Shown here one piece after another: positions 12,627-25,200 of a stretch of 64,000 nucleotides of DNA (positions within the stretch are counted from its first letter, which is position 1; every line of letters starts with the position of its first letter). Where the stretch lies: NCBI GenBank assembly GCA_001661515.1, contig LUVW01000001.1, forward strand, positions 700,582 to 764,581. The letters are read 5' to 3'. The position numbers and the translations under genes are program-made. Under the pieces are notes generated by a model. It worked only from the letters and a program-made list of their open reading frames with translations. It did not search any database and was not told the DNA's origin. The stretch comes from Capniomyces stellatus (taxonomy: Eukaryota > Kickxellomycota > Harpellomycetes > Harpellales > Legeriomycetaceae).

Positions 12627-13452
12627 TTCACTATTTTTTTTCCAACTGATCTGATTCTACCCTCTTGAAGTTAATTCTTGTTCTACTATTTTTATCACTT
12701 GCCCTTGAATCTCTTTAATTCTTGGAATTCTCGAATTTTTTTTTTTTGGCTATTTTGTTGGACTGTTCGGCCTTTTTCATTTTATAACGCTACTATTTTT
12801 TATTGTTCATATAACTTTTTTTTATTTTATCTTATTGTACTTTTTTCATATATATTTTTTGCACTATTGTTGTTGATTGGCCAATAGTATTCAATCGATT
12901 AAGGATATTGTCCCAAGATATAAAGATTAGCTTTTTAATTAGTAATAACTATAAATCCGGACTGCGTTTATACACGCCTGTAGGATGGATCCTTTCCTGT
13001 TATCACTTTGATTACATTATTGAAATTGGCAAAATATTCTGCACTAATTTGGTGTTGTAATGATGATTCACTACAATCACTAAGCTTGTGAAAACGTAAG
13101 ACTCATTGGACTAACCCTATAATTCCAAATGCGGACCAACTATAGTGGGTAAAATAATCGCTACACTAAACTCAACTCCCCGGTTTAAGATCGGAAACAA
13201 ATAAGTTTAAAACAGAAAAAGGGATTAAAGCTGCAGATACCGTAACAAATGTTGGTTTGGAGGTATATTTGCGAAAGATGTAATTCAGCTACAATATCCA
13301 AAACACTACATGCTACGCAAAGCAATTATTATGATGGCGATTAAAAAATACCATGACTGAAAATATCACAACTGAAAATAGTGTTGGATAGCATGAATAA
13401 ATTTACGATTTTAAAAACTGCCATTTGAAAAGCCACAATTTCCAAAATTTAG

Positions 13453-13476
13453 AAATGTGAAAATGTGAAAATGTGA
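13453..13476. repeat. AAATGTGA x3
   Basis: Three perfect tandem copies of an 8-bp unit in the HIS4/RRM intergenic region. No function can be read from it. Confidence 0.8.
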
Positions 13477-14494
13477 AAATTTTAGCCAAAAGTAATAATT
13501 AGCTTCTTAATATCAATAAAAAGGAAAAAGTAAAAATTTGCTAGTCGAGTGGGCAAATCCAATTCGACGGACTAAAAGCCAGTAAAAAATAAGAAGGTTT
13601 GTTTGTGAGCAGATCATTAGCATGGATCGTAGGAGGGCAGTATTAAAGTGTGTCATACTGGGTTGTTTGGCTACAAGCTAGGCTGGCGATAATTTAATTG
13701 TAAATAGTTAGGCGGAATCGGGTTTAAATAGCCAAGATATATAAACAAAAGCGCATAATTGCAAGAAAGAACAAAAAAAAATGGTATTAGAAACGAAGTC
13801 TACAAAATACAATTTGATGGAGTACCATTAGTATTACTTGCATAACTATTATTTATTATTATTAGCATTATTGCTTTTATTTATTTGTTTTTTTTTGCCA
13901 GTGTGTAACACGTCAACGAAAAAAAAACATAGTATTAGCATCAACGAATGAGACGCTTAATGCAAGAATAAAGTAAACACAAACACTGAAAGGAAAAAAA
14001 AAGGAAAGAGAACATTGCAATAGTGATGTAAAGGGAGATTTGAAGGCAAATTAGATGTAGTTGAGAATAAAATGGGGTTTGCTTAATTAAAACGAACAAA
14101 AATAACAATAAAGATCCCAGAACTCTAGATGAAATATTTGTAATATTAAATTATCTAATTTAGCAAATAAAAACAACTTTCTATTAAACAAAATCAAGAA
14201 CAATAAAAGAGTCGACTAAAAAAGCAAACGAGCAATAAAAATCTTGGTTGTATTGTAAAATCAAGTCAGTTGAAGTTTCTACACTTGAACGTCAGAAAAT
14301 TAGAAAAGTCGATATAAAAAGAAAGCCGGGCTGTACCAAATAAACGTCGGAGCTAATAAACAAACGGAGAAAGCGAGAACCTTGTTTCAAGAGTCAGTAA
14401 AGAGTAAAAATAACGAAAAAAAAGTCGAAACAAAAAGTGGGGAAAATCTAAAGCAACAATAAAGAGAGAAAGTAGAGGAACAGAATCACGAGTA

Positions 14495-17400
14495 ATGTCT
14501 ACATATGCAGATTCGGCACCTTACAATAAGGAGAAGGTTGTAGGTAATGAAGAAAAAGAGGTTGTTCGCACAAGAGGGAGAAGAGTTGATTCTTTTTTGG
14601 CTGAGGTAAACGTCAAAAACACAAAGTTTGAAACAAACCCACAAAGAGCGGATAAAGAGGAGGCAAAAAAACCCAGTATAAATGACAGGCTTGGAGTCGC
14701 TAATGTGGGTAAGAGCAAAGGCACAAAGAATGCGGGAAAGGCTAATAACGAAGAATTGGTCAGAGAAATGGGCGTGTTGATGAAAAACCAAGCGAATAAA
14801 ATAAATGCCACAATAAATAGGGGAAATGAAGACAACAAAAGAGTAGGAGTGAACATAAGCGTCAATAGCGGTGACAATAATAATAATAATAATAATAAGA
14901 CCAGTGGGGAAATGGGCAATAGCAACGAAAATGCAAATTTAAGGTTGCAAAAGCAAGCCCAAACCCAAGGCCAAACTCAAACCCAAGGCCAAACTCAAAC
15001 CCAAGGCCAAACTCAAACCCAAGGCCAAACTCAAGCCCGAGGCCAAACTCAACACCAAGGCCAAGCTCAAGCTCAGGACCAGACTAAAGCTCAGAGCCAG
15101 GTTCAAGGTCAAGATCAAGGACAAGTAAATAAAGAAAAAGTCAAAGTGAAAGCACAAGCCGAGAGCAGAAACATCAGCGGAAACAGTGCGAGTAATAGCG
15201 TCAATGTTAACACCATTAAAGACAATAAAGGGTGCGGTGGTGAGAATGAAGGCAACGATGGACCGGATGTCAGTAGTTTGCAGGAAGAAATGGTAACTTA
15301 CAAGGAGTTTGAAAAGAAAACATTGTACTTTTGGAATGTATGCAAGGAAGGAGTTGAGATTCTGCCAAAGGTCTTGAAGGCGGTAAAAGCGATAAAGTAA
15401 TACATCTATTAAGCTTACAATTTAAAGATTATATTCAAATATAGTTATGGTTTAGAAAGTTGAGCGGTAGTTGACGAATTTGTTGTTTGTTTTGATTAAA
15501 ATGATAATTTACGTGTTATTAGGGTGAACGTTGATCCTAGCGATGGCGAGGAATTCAGCGGAGACATATTGTTCAAGACCAGAGAACAGACAGAAAAGGC
15601 TTTTGCTTTTTTAAACAACCAAAAGCTGGCGCAAGAAAGTAAGAAACAGATGATAGTTTCGACAAAAAAGGGAGTTATAATACGCAAACCGATGACAAAC
15701 TCGATCAAGGTGGGTCAGTTGGTTGGTAGTACGGATGAAAACAGTTTGTATGACTTTTTAAGGGTGGCAGGGCCGATATACTCGATTCAAATTATCAGGG
15801 GGGTGGATTATCTAGCGTTCAATGATGGGAGCCAGGTAATCGTCAACAAGAAGAGTACAGGTGAAAATGAGATCGAAGGTGCTTTGGATAAAGGAGAATC
15901 TATTTATAGCTGCAAAGGAAAAGCGTATGTACAATATTATGGATCTGAAAGCACGGATATCGCGGTGCAGGAGCTAACATACGGAACATACAAAGACCAG
16001 TTGGTGGGACTGAAGATTATTGGGATCAGGAGAAATTCAAACGCGTTGCTCGGATCAGAAGGCAATAAAGTGGTGCATAGTAAAAAAGAAAGCGGATATG
16101 AGCAGATAAACTGCACGGATGTATCAAATAAAAATGGGAGAACCCCGGCAGATGAAGACCAAAAACCAAATCCAGAACCAAATCCAAAATCAAATCTAAA
16201 AGTTGGCACTGGCCACCCAATCACCAACACAGAAGATACATCAACATCAACATCAACATCGACATCGACATCGACATCAACAGCAACAGCAACAGCAACA
16301 GGTAAAGCGAAAGCACCAGGGACATATTCACCAATAGCACGGATAATTCCTGGAAAATTATTTATTTCGAATTTAGCAGAAACAGTGTCCCACTCAGAGC
16401 TATTCCAGCTGTTTAAGCCATTTGGGTACATACACAGCGCAAGAGTAACGATAGATCCAAAAACAGGGAGATCAAAGGGTGTGGGATTCGTCCAGTTTGG
16501 AAATCCAGAGGATTCGTTGGCAGCAATGAAGGCGTTGGTTGGGATAGAGTTAAAAGGAACCGAGATTTCAATCTGCCAATTTGAATATTTTGGCAAGACT
16601 GTCAAGCAAGAGAGCAAGGTACATAGCACCGCCAAAAATGGAGCCAAACTGTTGGATGCTGAGTGCGATTTGCGTGATGAAAACGATACTAGCTATGATG
16701 GCGCCAAAAACATCAGCATTGGTAGCGGTGGCAGAGTGGGAGGTGATACTAGCATCAAAACCAATGTTCTGGACCCAATATCCGAGTCGGTGCTGCAAAA
16801 CCTGTCGCAGTATGCAAGAACAGAGTTACTGGCGCAAAAGCTAATATACGAGATCAACAACAATCCCCTGATTAGCGTAAACGTAGATGGATCACTTAAT
16901 GCAATAGGAAACAAACGGGTGCCTTTGGTCATTTCCAGGTTGATAAACAGGCCGCTACCAGAGGTAATTGGAATGCTTGACGACCCAGAGGTACTGAATT
17001 CCGAGTTTAGGAGAGTGGCAAAAATGACGAAAACGGTTGATCCAGACAACCTGCAAAGTGCAGCAAATGTACAAAACGTACAGTTGCAGATTGTTAGGGA
17101 TGTTTGGGCGCGAGTACTTGGAGAGGAGAAGATCCACGAAAGCTACGAAGGAATGTACCAGCTCAGTGGTATTGGCTCAAACCACATCGATATGGACAAC
17201 GAATCTGGCTATGATCATGACTATGACCATGACTATGACGACACCAATGATGGTACCGATGCTGGAGTTGAGGGTGGTGTATTAAACAAGCAGTACATGT
17301 TAGCAAGCAGCATAGACAACAATACAAGTACTGGTGAAAGTAAGCGAGTGTCTTTTGGTTTGTTAAAGACGAGGGCAGATTTGAGTATAAACACGGAAAC

Positions 17401-18004
17401 GACTGGTTTGGAAAGTTTGCAAAATTCCAAGAGAATGAGTTTAAACAGCAACAATAGTGGTGGGAGCAGCAGTGCGGGGCTGAGCGCAGGAACAACCTCA
17501 ACCTCAGCCACAGGTGGGAGTAGTGGGTTAGGTGTTGGAATCACAATTAAAGATTACGACAGTGCAACAGAGGATTACATTGAAATGTTGATGACCAAAA
17601 CCGAAATAGAGAGGAAACAAAAACTGGGCTCAAGGTTATTTCCAATGATTAAAGTAAGTTTTTTAAAGCGTCCTTTTTCTTTACTTTGTTAAAGTCGTAT
17701 CAGCATAGCACATGTATTTTAAGCGTTGATTTTCTATTTCCATTTCCATTCCTATTTCTATTTGTTTGGTATAAAGTAAATAACAGCTATGATTGTATTA
17801 ACGTGTCATTCCTTTTTTTTTAAACCTTTCTCGCCCGCTTTTTTTCTTTAGGGCCTTGGATTTAGCAACCCGACAAAAGTCACAGTGTGGATTTTAGATA
17901 ACATGATTGGTGATTTAAGGAAATTGGCCTACACAATGAACGACGAGAAGGTTCTTCGATCTTTGGCTGCTGATGTTTCTGAAACAATAGAGTCCAACTC
18001 ATAG
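14495..18004 (+). CDS. RRM/MLLE RNA-binding protein, Rrm4-like
   Basis: Exons 14495-15396, 15523-17653, 17852-18004; 1,061 aa. Residues 1-270 are charged and disordered with a Q/T/G-rich tandem (about 155-210, QTQTQG units). Then come a degenerate RRM1 that spans the first intron (TLYFWNV at about 276, GDILFKT), a degenerate RRM2 (about 361-471, interrupted), and a canonical RRM3 (about 577-660: RNP2 KLFISNL, RNP1 GRSKGVGFVQF). A helical MLLE-like segment (about 733-804, IGMLDDPEVL) follows. A second one sits at the extreme C-terminus (about 995-1061: KQKLGSRLFPMI, KVTVWILDNM), resembling the PABP C-terminal domain. Three RRMs followed by multiple C-terminal MLLE domains is the architecture of Rrm4, which carries mRNA on endosomes in filamentous fungi. 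MLLE domains bind PAM2 peptides; the Pan3 in this window has one. A divergent poly(A)-binding protein is the main alternative. Confidence 0.75.
14955..15120 (+). repeat. Coding 18-bp tandem (QTQTQG)
   Basis: Near-perfect 18-bp units coding QTQTQG, three to four good copies followed by decayed ones, lie in exon 1 of the RRM/MLLE gene. They form a Gln-rich disordered segment. Confidence 0.85.
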
Positions 18005-18376
18005 CCCCAACTGACTGTGTCCATTCAGCCTCTCCCGTACAACATCAATGGCTCTTCTAGTACCGTCCTCTTTTTTTTCTCCATTCACTCAGACTCGTTT
18101 TTTTTTGTTTTTTTTTTGAATTATATACTGAGCAGGGGGAAGTGAGGGTAATCGATTCCAGCATCACACACAGCTTACTTGGGCTATCTTATTAAATAGC
18201 CATTTGCTTTACTTGTCTATATACTTGTTTTGCCCGTTTACATATATATATTTTTTACTTGATTATAATAACATGAAAATAAATGAACCACAAGCTAGTA
18301 TTTATATTGCAGTAGCTGTTGTTGTATAAATGATGGTTGAAAAAAAGTGTTTCTGCGTTGAGCAATATACTTGTTG
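18005..18376. other. Convergent intergenic, RRM/MLLE gene and OTU gene
   Basis: A 372-base shared 3' region with several T tracts and AATAAA-like AT-rich words. Both genes end here. Nothing else seen. Confidence 0.7.
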
Positions 18377-19621
18377 TCACTGCTTTTTAACGCGCACACA
18401 ATTATAATGCTCGCCAAGGCCATAGGCGTGTTTATGGAATGAAAGCAGAATGCAGTTGTCAAACCCGTTGTTGCTACCAGAGTTTGGCTGTGGGTTAGTA
18501 GTGCTACTTGAAAACTCGCTTCCGATGACTAGGGGTTGCGTGTTGGTTGCGGAAAACACAAATATCGTTTTTTCAAGCTGCTTTGACAACGCCATAAGTT
18601 CAAACTGACCGCCCCATAACGCAGTGTTCTTGATCTCCTCGATATGTCTGTTGAATCCTGCCTCATCGTAGCAATCACCCGTGCTTTCATCAACCATAAA
18701 CGGCATAAAATCGTCCTTGTTCTCCTGTATGTACAGCGCCGCCAGCTTCCTAAGCTTTGCAACCATTTCGGGATTTGGATCAATGTCGCCCAAGGACTTT
18801 ATTATCGAATTATACATGCAATGACCATCCGCCTTAACCTGTGCAATCTCCAAACCCCTAATGTCCAGTATCAACCGAATCTGTTCATCCTCCTGCTTCT
18901 GGTAATCCACAGACTCTGTCGCTTCTAACTCTGCCTCCCTTTGCATCTGCTCGAGCTCCTGCTGCTTCCGAAGCTGCAAATGTGTATTGATTTATATATT
19001 TATATTGATCACACTGCATACGCCCAAACCTAAAGCTCTAGCTCACGTTTATTTACGCAAAGAAAAATTTAGACACAGAATCAAAGTATAAACAGCAGCT
19101 TGCCTTCCGCTGCTTCTGTCGCTGCTTGCCACCGCCTTTCCCCCCACCAATTTCAAGCGATTCTATTTGGTCAGCCACCTTTTCAACACCATTCTCTGTA
19201 GAATCCTCGATTCCTTCGGGCCCCTTGCTTGAATTATCGCCTTTCTCCATCGAGTCTGGCCCGTTTACGGTACTTTCCTGCATCTAAATAAACAAGTTTT
19301 ATTTTATTTTATTTTGTTTGATTTGGCACTTGCTTCAAATATTTTGGTTATCAATCGAATTGCTTTTACTTTACTCTTGTATTCATTTTACTGCTTCAGT
19401 AGTATTAGAAATTAGCACATTACTTTTTTATTTTGCCCATTTAGCTTCAATTCTTGTGCATGGCGAGCTTGTAGCTCACTTTCCAGCTTTGCGATCTCGT
19501 CAAGCGCTTCCTTCTTTTTCTTCTTGTCGTTCTTTGCTATTTTCTTCAGTGCTGTTGTTTGCCCAACCAACAATTTGGTTTCTTTTCTGTGTCTACTCTC
19601 CAACTCCTCTAACGTTTCCAT
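18377..19621 (-). CDS. OTU2: OTU-domain deubiquitinase, OTUD6/Otu2 type
   Basis: Exons in transcript order: 19621-19424, 19283-19104, 18973-18377; 324 aa in frame. Residues 1-66 form a charged coiled coil (ESRHRKETKLL, KNDKKKKKEALDEI), followed by the glycine/lysine linker GGGKGGGKQRQKQRK, both typical of OTUD6. The OTU domain runs from about 165 to the end: VKADGHCMYNSI holds catalytic Cys178; ALWGGQFELMAL and HAYGLGEHYNCV hold catalytic His315. The family removes ubiquitin and in yeast and human associates with ribosomes. Intron 1 is GT-AG. The second intron has no usable GT in phase 0, but AAG|GCAAGC gives a perfect in-phase GC-AG intron (18974-19103) that joins QRK to LRKQQEL. It lies 493 bases from U1-C on the same strand, with no overlap. 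Confidence 0.9.
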
Positions 19622-20114
19622 TCTTTTTATACTTGAAGTTGTTGTCTTTTTAATTTACTAATGCGACGTTTCAAACCAAAGGTAAAATAGTTCCAGTTGC
19701 ATAGTTCTGGAAATTAATAGCGTGAGCCATAATTTTTTTTTTTGAATTTTTTTAGGTTATAAGAATTTCGTTTAACATGGGCTAAATGAGAACTTAATCA
19801 CACATTATTTCGCGTAATTTTAAGGCGAATTTATTGCTAATAAGATACTCGATCTAACCAGTAGCTATCAGCTTCAACAAGAAACTACTTGAGTCATTAG
19901 GGTTTATATGTAAATATTGGACAATTACCATTAACATAAAGTAAGAAACAAGACACCAGTGTATAAATTAAACAGAAAAAAGCTTGTCCGGCTTTACACG
20001 AAACAGATACAATAAAGCTTTTTTAAAAAAAGATAAAAAAAATAAAGAGTAAAAAAAACAAAAAAAACAAAATCCTCCTCCGCCTGGTAAAGCATTCTAA
20101 ATAGTTTGGATCCG
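19622..20114. other. Intergenic, U1-C to OTU gene
   Basis: A 493-base AT-rich gap between two minus-strand genes: 3' end of U1-C and promoter of the OTU gene. Long A tracts around 20020-20070. No further gene seen. Confidence 0.65.
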
Positions 20115-21328
20115 TTATTTGTTATGGTCTGGTTCCTGTTGGGCCTGGACCGCTAAACCACCTTCGTCCTGGTTGGCCGAGTCATGAGCCTTTTCAGCCG
20201 ACTGTTCACGATCCACCTCGATGTCTTCACTCAATCCCTGGTTGGGTTGAGATGGTGGTGAGCCGTTGCTATTTTGGGATTGTTGTGGTGATAGTAATGC
20301 TGGTGGCGGTGTTGACATAGCCATTTGGATAGGTGGAGGGGGTCTATTCAACAGATGTGGTGGCAATGGCGGAGGTGGGCCAGGTGGAGTTGCTATGAAA
20401 TGACCTTTGTTCTGGTGCAGTTGCTGGTGCATGTGTGGAGGCAATGGAGCTGCGCTGTTTGAATGATCAAACTGGCCAGGTGGAGGCGTCAATACGTTTC
20501 CGCCAGCAGACTGGAGTGGAAGTGGTGGTGGCCCTGGCGGAAACTGGCCTGGCCGCATTAAACCTCCGTGATTTAAGCCTTGGCTCATATTTAGTGGTGG
20601 TGGCGGCATTTGCGGAGGACGTTGCGGGTAGAAAGGCATGCCGGTTGGCTGTGCGCCACTGCCATTGTTAGGAAACCCGCGATGGCCGAACTGTGAGTTT
20701 GGGGGTGGGCCTCCCCCGCCAAGCTGCGACTGTATTGGGTAGCCAGGCCTTTGGAACTGCTGCTGGTGGAACCCAGGCCCGCTATAAAAACCAGGCTGGA
20801 ATCCTTGGCCACCACCCCGGCTGCCAAAGTCTCCTGTTTGGCTGGGCCCTATACCCTCATACGCTTTTGTGAGCTGGTTGATGATATCCTGTGTCTTGTC
20901 TTGCGATAGCTCTAAGTGTGCAATACGTATAACGATCGTTTGGTATTTTTCCCTTTTTCCCTTTTTTAATTTTATTGTTATTCTTTACTTTAATGCTGCT
21001 GCTGGTTTATATGCTCAATATACAATATACACATTGTGTTTATTTGTCATCATCAGCCCGCACACGGATATATGTGTGGTTTTAGTTACCTCTATAGTAA
21101 GACGTCACCGAATTTGTATGCTTCCATCCCGAATTATGAGCTCTTCGCACCGATGAGGAATCGTGGGTCAAAAAAATATCGCAGTAATCTATGCCAAAAA
21201 CACATTGCTGTCGTATTAGCACTATTATAAAATCTACATTCTATTCAGATCAAATAAATCGCGCTTTATTTCCTACATTATACATGACCTTGCAAGGGGT
21301 TTTACTTACCACAGTAGTACTTTGGCAT
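20115..21328 (-). CDS. YHC1: U1 snRNP protein C (U1-C/Yhc1)
   Basis: Exons in transcript order: 21328-21310 (19 nt), 21188-21090, 20911-20115; 304 aa. The N-terminus reads [19 protein letters not shown] and carries the U1-C zinc finger: C6, C9, H24 and H30 ([10 protein letters not shown]), followed by [20 protein letters not shown] and LTKAYEG, the family's helix after the finger. The protein helps U1 snRNP recognise 5' splice sites. The rest (about 65-304) is Pro/Gly/Met/Gln-rich, as in other U1-C proteins, but ends with an acidic tail ([14 protein letters not shown]). The short first exon encodes only six residues and one base; all three phases agree (1, 1). The start ATG is fixed by the conserved MPKYYC. 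The evidence is direct and strong. Confidence 0.94.
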
Positions 21329-22245
21329 TGTCTATCTGCTTTTATTTTTATCTATCGGCTTGCTTAGTCGAGTAAGCGTGTTCGTACTTTATTAACCAAG
21401 TAGGTTGCTTTTTAAAGCTCCGTTAATTTCTCTAGTTTATAGGAATCTTGAAGATAATGTAACTACAGGTCCTCCCGCTTTTCTCTTTATATAAAAGAGT
21501 GTCGAATGAACGTATTTCTGTCTCTTAACCACTTGCTGAGTAGCCCCGAATTATTTTATTTTATTTTATTCTATTCTACTGAATTAGTTCCGATTTACTA
21601 TTATTGTTGCCAATGCTCTTCGTTTTTATTTTTTAATCCAGCCAGATTGACTAACTGTGTACTATATATACATATACAATAATCAGAAAATAACAGTGAT
21701 ATCTAATTCGATAACAGTAAATAAGCACGCTTGGTGACTTTTGAACACCGTTTTATGTTTTTATATTTTAAAAGTGAATCCAAGAAAGTAATATTATTAG
21801 CCTAGCTTTTTTTTTTTTTTTTTCAACTTTACAATATTTTGAGCAATTTCAATTTTATTTCAAGAAAGTTTGGTTGGTTTTTTTTTGCTTTTTACAGTAA
21901 ATTTTGTCCAGTGTTATTATTTGATATTATTTTATACTCTAGCATTGAATCACATATTGCATTTGCTTTGAAACTAGCTGGTGCCCGATACTACTACTAC
22001 TATCTTATATTAACTGATCTTCGGTAGTCCTATAAATACACTTTTAAGCAATGATTTATTCATCCAAACCCGTCAAAGTGGTTTGCTCCATTATGGTTGA
22101 TTGAAAAAATTTCACACATGTATTACAAAAGCAAAAAAGACTAGGCTAAAAACAAATTCTTTGACAAAAAAAATAAAAAAATAACGCAACTCCAGAACAG
22201 CTCAATACCAAGTCGCGCATCTGATCCAGCAGCTTCTTTCACTGC
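21329..22245. other. Intergenic, Crt10-like gene to U1-C
   Basis: About 0.9 kb, AT-rich, with a T run near 21810 and a TTTTA run near 21555. It should contain the U1-C promoter and the 3' end of the Crt10-like gene. No coding stretch can be supported. Confidence 0.6.
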
Positions 22246-25200
22246 TTACAATCTGCTCCCAACCACCCTTTCACTGTATATTTCAAAGCACTTCAGTTCA
22301 GAATCCTTGTACAGAAGGTACACCAATATCCTAAATTCAAAGCGCCCACACGATTCCAATTTCAAACAAGACATCCCAACCACCGGCGATGTGTTTTGCA
22401 CTCTGCTGTAGCCACCAGCTGTGCCGGCCACAGCTTCCGGCTCAAACTTGGGAAAAGTCGAGTCCAAAACCAACTTGAATTTTTCTACCCCATCGGCATA
22501 CACAATTCTATTTATATGTAGTTTGCATATTTAGCACGTGACACAATTCAAACATTTTTTGTCTTTAAAATAAAATACTTTGTGGCATTTAAGCCTTAAT
22601 ATCTTATATTCATTCTTAATGGCCGCTTAACCACCATGCATCATTACCTTTGCGGTCTTATTATCGCCGCCGTCCCACTTTGTGAAGCAACCAGCACAAA
22701 CCCCATTTCAGAAAAATCCTCCATGAAGCACAGCCGGTCAAACTGTGCAAGGTGCTCGTAACTATACATGCTGTTTCTATTTGCTACTCTCTCGACACAA
22801 TCCACTATGTGCCCCCGGGTATTCCCTGTATCAATCAGATACACATGGCTCTTTGACGCATACATCAAAAACATATTCTTATTCTTAATTTTTGCCTGAT
22901 CTACCACATTGCACCCAATCACGTTAAACCTTGATCTATACCCGTCTGCTTCTTCATCCACCTGGTCTATCTCTTCATTCTCCGTCTCCATTTGCAATAG
23001 GTACATGCTTCTATCGCTATCATTGCCCATTTCTCTGCCACTATCCAGCCGCATACTGAAAAAGTCGTTTAGTTGTTGTAGCTGGGCCAGTCTTATGCCT
23101 AGATTCCTTCGTCTCAGTTCCACCTCCCTCCCCTCAGCTCCTCCCCCTTCATCTGGCCTTCCACCTGCCTGTCCCCTTGACTCCAACTCGGCATCAAGCA
23201 TCTGTTGTCTAAGCTGGTCTAAAAATCTTCGTATTTGATCTTGCGGCATACCATTTGTACCATTTCCCCCGTTTGCGGCCACCAGCCCTGGGCGCTCAAT
23301 CGGTGATGCAACCGCATCTAACATTATCACTTCATCCGCATCAAACGCACTCGAATTTTCAATATTCCAATCTATTTCCGCCTCCTCAACATTGTTAGTA
23401 TCAAACAGGTCCGAGTAGTTTTGTGCATATAAATCCGAGTCGTAACCTGATGATGTACTATAATATTCTGATGCTGAATAAGTACCATCCATTGATTCGC
23501 CACCGCTACTCCCACGCTGCTGCTGCTGCTCACCTCCGGCTCTTTCTCGAGAAACTGTTTCCCCTCCATTCCTAGCCACTTCCGTCTGCAGACCCACTTG
23601 TGTGTTTATATCAGCTCCAGCACTACCCATGTTGGGCACAGATGCAGGTGAGCCCGACAAATCCTCAACAGCTACAGACTCTGCCACATCCTCTCTCTCT
23701 ATTGGTCCCTCTACTGATCCCTCAATAGATCCCTCAATAGGTCCACTCGCTGACCCTAACTCAAGTGTCTCTGATTGACCCTCCCCACCCTCAAGTTCAG
23801 AGGAAGAGTTTGGTTGATACTCTATCTGAACAATGTTAACCTCTCTATCGCTGTTTGTCCCATTTCCCACATACTCTGAGTAATTATCCCCTCCATTCGA
23901 CAAGTCTGAGCTTGGGTGGTATCCAGCGCAATCGCTACCATCACTTTCATATCCTCTCCCGTTATAATAATTTGAATTCTCTCTATTCAAGCCTTCTTCA
24001 GCCATCACTTCTGAATCACTACTATTTAGCTCCTCACCATCACAACCACCTCCATGGCTTGCATCAGCGTTCCAGTCATCATTGTCAGGAATATTCATGC
24101 TTTCGTCATCCTCATCTTCTTCATCAATATTCTCATGGCCTGCATCAGCGTTCCAGCCATCATTATCATGGATCCACGAAACACCATCTTCGTCTTCTTC
24201 ATCGACATTCTCATGGCTTGCATCGGCGTTCCAGCCATTAATATCAGGAATATCCATGCTTTCGTCATCCTCATCTTCTTCATCAGTACCTCCATGGCCT
24301 GCATCAGCGTTCCAGCCATCATTATCATGGATCCACGAAACACCATCCTCATCTTCTTCATCAATATTCCCATAACCTGCACCAGAGTTCCAGTCGTTGG
24401 TGTCAGGAAACCAAATGTGTTCACCCTCCTCTCCGCTCACCTCGCTATCCTCTCTCCTAAATTCCCAAGGGTTGTCCCAACTTTCTTGGTCCTCGTGGTC
24501 AAAATCATCTTCATAAAGGTCATTAATGTTTGCTACAGTTGACATTCTTCCAGCCCCCCATAAATCGGCTTCCTCGTACACACTCTCATTCCAGCCATTT
24601 GTAGCACCTATTCCACGACCATCTTCACCGTTTGCGTTATCAGTGTTGTTTGCCACTAGTGTTCTTCCCTGCGACACAAGTTCATTTTCTTCATTACTCG
24701 GTTCTTGGTTTGGCACCGTTAAATTCCTTGTCATGATATTTCCGCCCTCCACAGAACCATTTCCTGTTTGTGTTTGTACATTTACATCCAAATGGCCTTG
24801 TTCCTGTGCGCTATATTCATTTGCAAGCTCAATGTTCCTAAGTATCAACCCTACTATTGATTCTCTTGAACTTGGCTCTAGGTCAAAACCTGAGTTCTGT
24901 TGGCTGCCTCTACTTACTGCTACCACCGGACTGTTTTCTTTTGACATTGTCACGTCAAATTTTGCGCAGTCAATAAACTTAACCGACCAGCCCCTAAATC
25001 ACAAACCCCAAAAAATAAGTTATTTAGCTTCAATAAAAAGATTTTTTACCTAGCCACCACATTACAATCTGCTTTGTATCCATACAAACGTGTAAAATAC
25101 ATCCAAATATGCGTTACCATTGTCTACCAACTCTTGCTACAAAAACAACATCTCCGCTCTTCGAATTGGTAACCCTGCATGTCCCATCTATGCTGCATGT

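Larger units (their letters stand above)
12558..14494. other. Divergent intergenic between HIS4 and the RRM/MLLE gene
   Basis: About 1.9 kb of AT-rich DNA should hold both promoters. It contains a TTTCAA-type hexamer array (about 12595-12626) just upstream of HIS4 and three tandem 8-bp AAATGTGA units (13453-13476). The last 400 bases before 14495 are purine-rich, like a 5' leader. No coding stretch can be supported. Confidence 0.6.

Noticed and set aside
10957..12654. Long plus-strand open frame of 565 codons opposite HIS4
   Set aside because: Antisense shadow of HIS4; Ser/Thr/Leu-rich translation without any domain, while the minus strand encodes an intact three-domain enzyme.
23855..25053. 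Several plus-strand frames opposite the acidic repeat
   Set aside because: Shadows of the repetitive Crt10-like exon; His/Ser/Ile repeats mirror the coding repeat.
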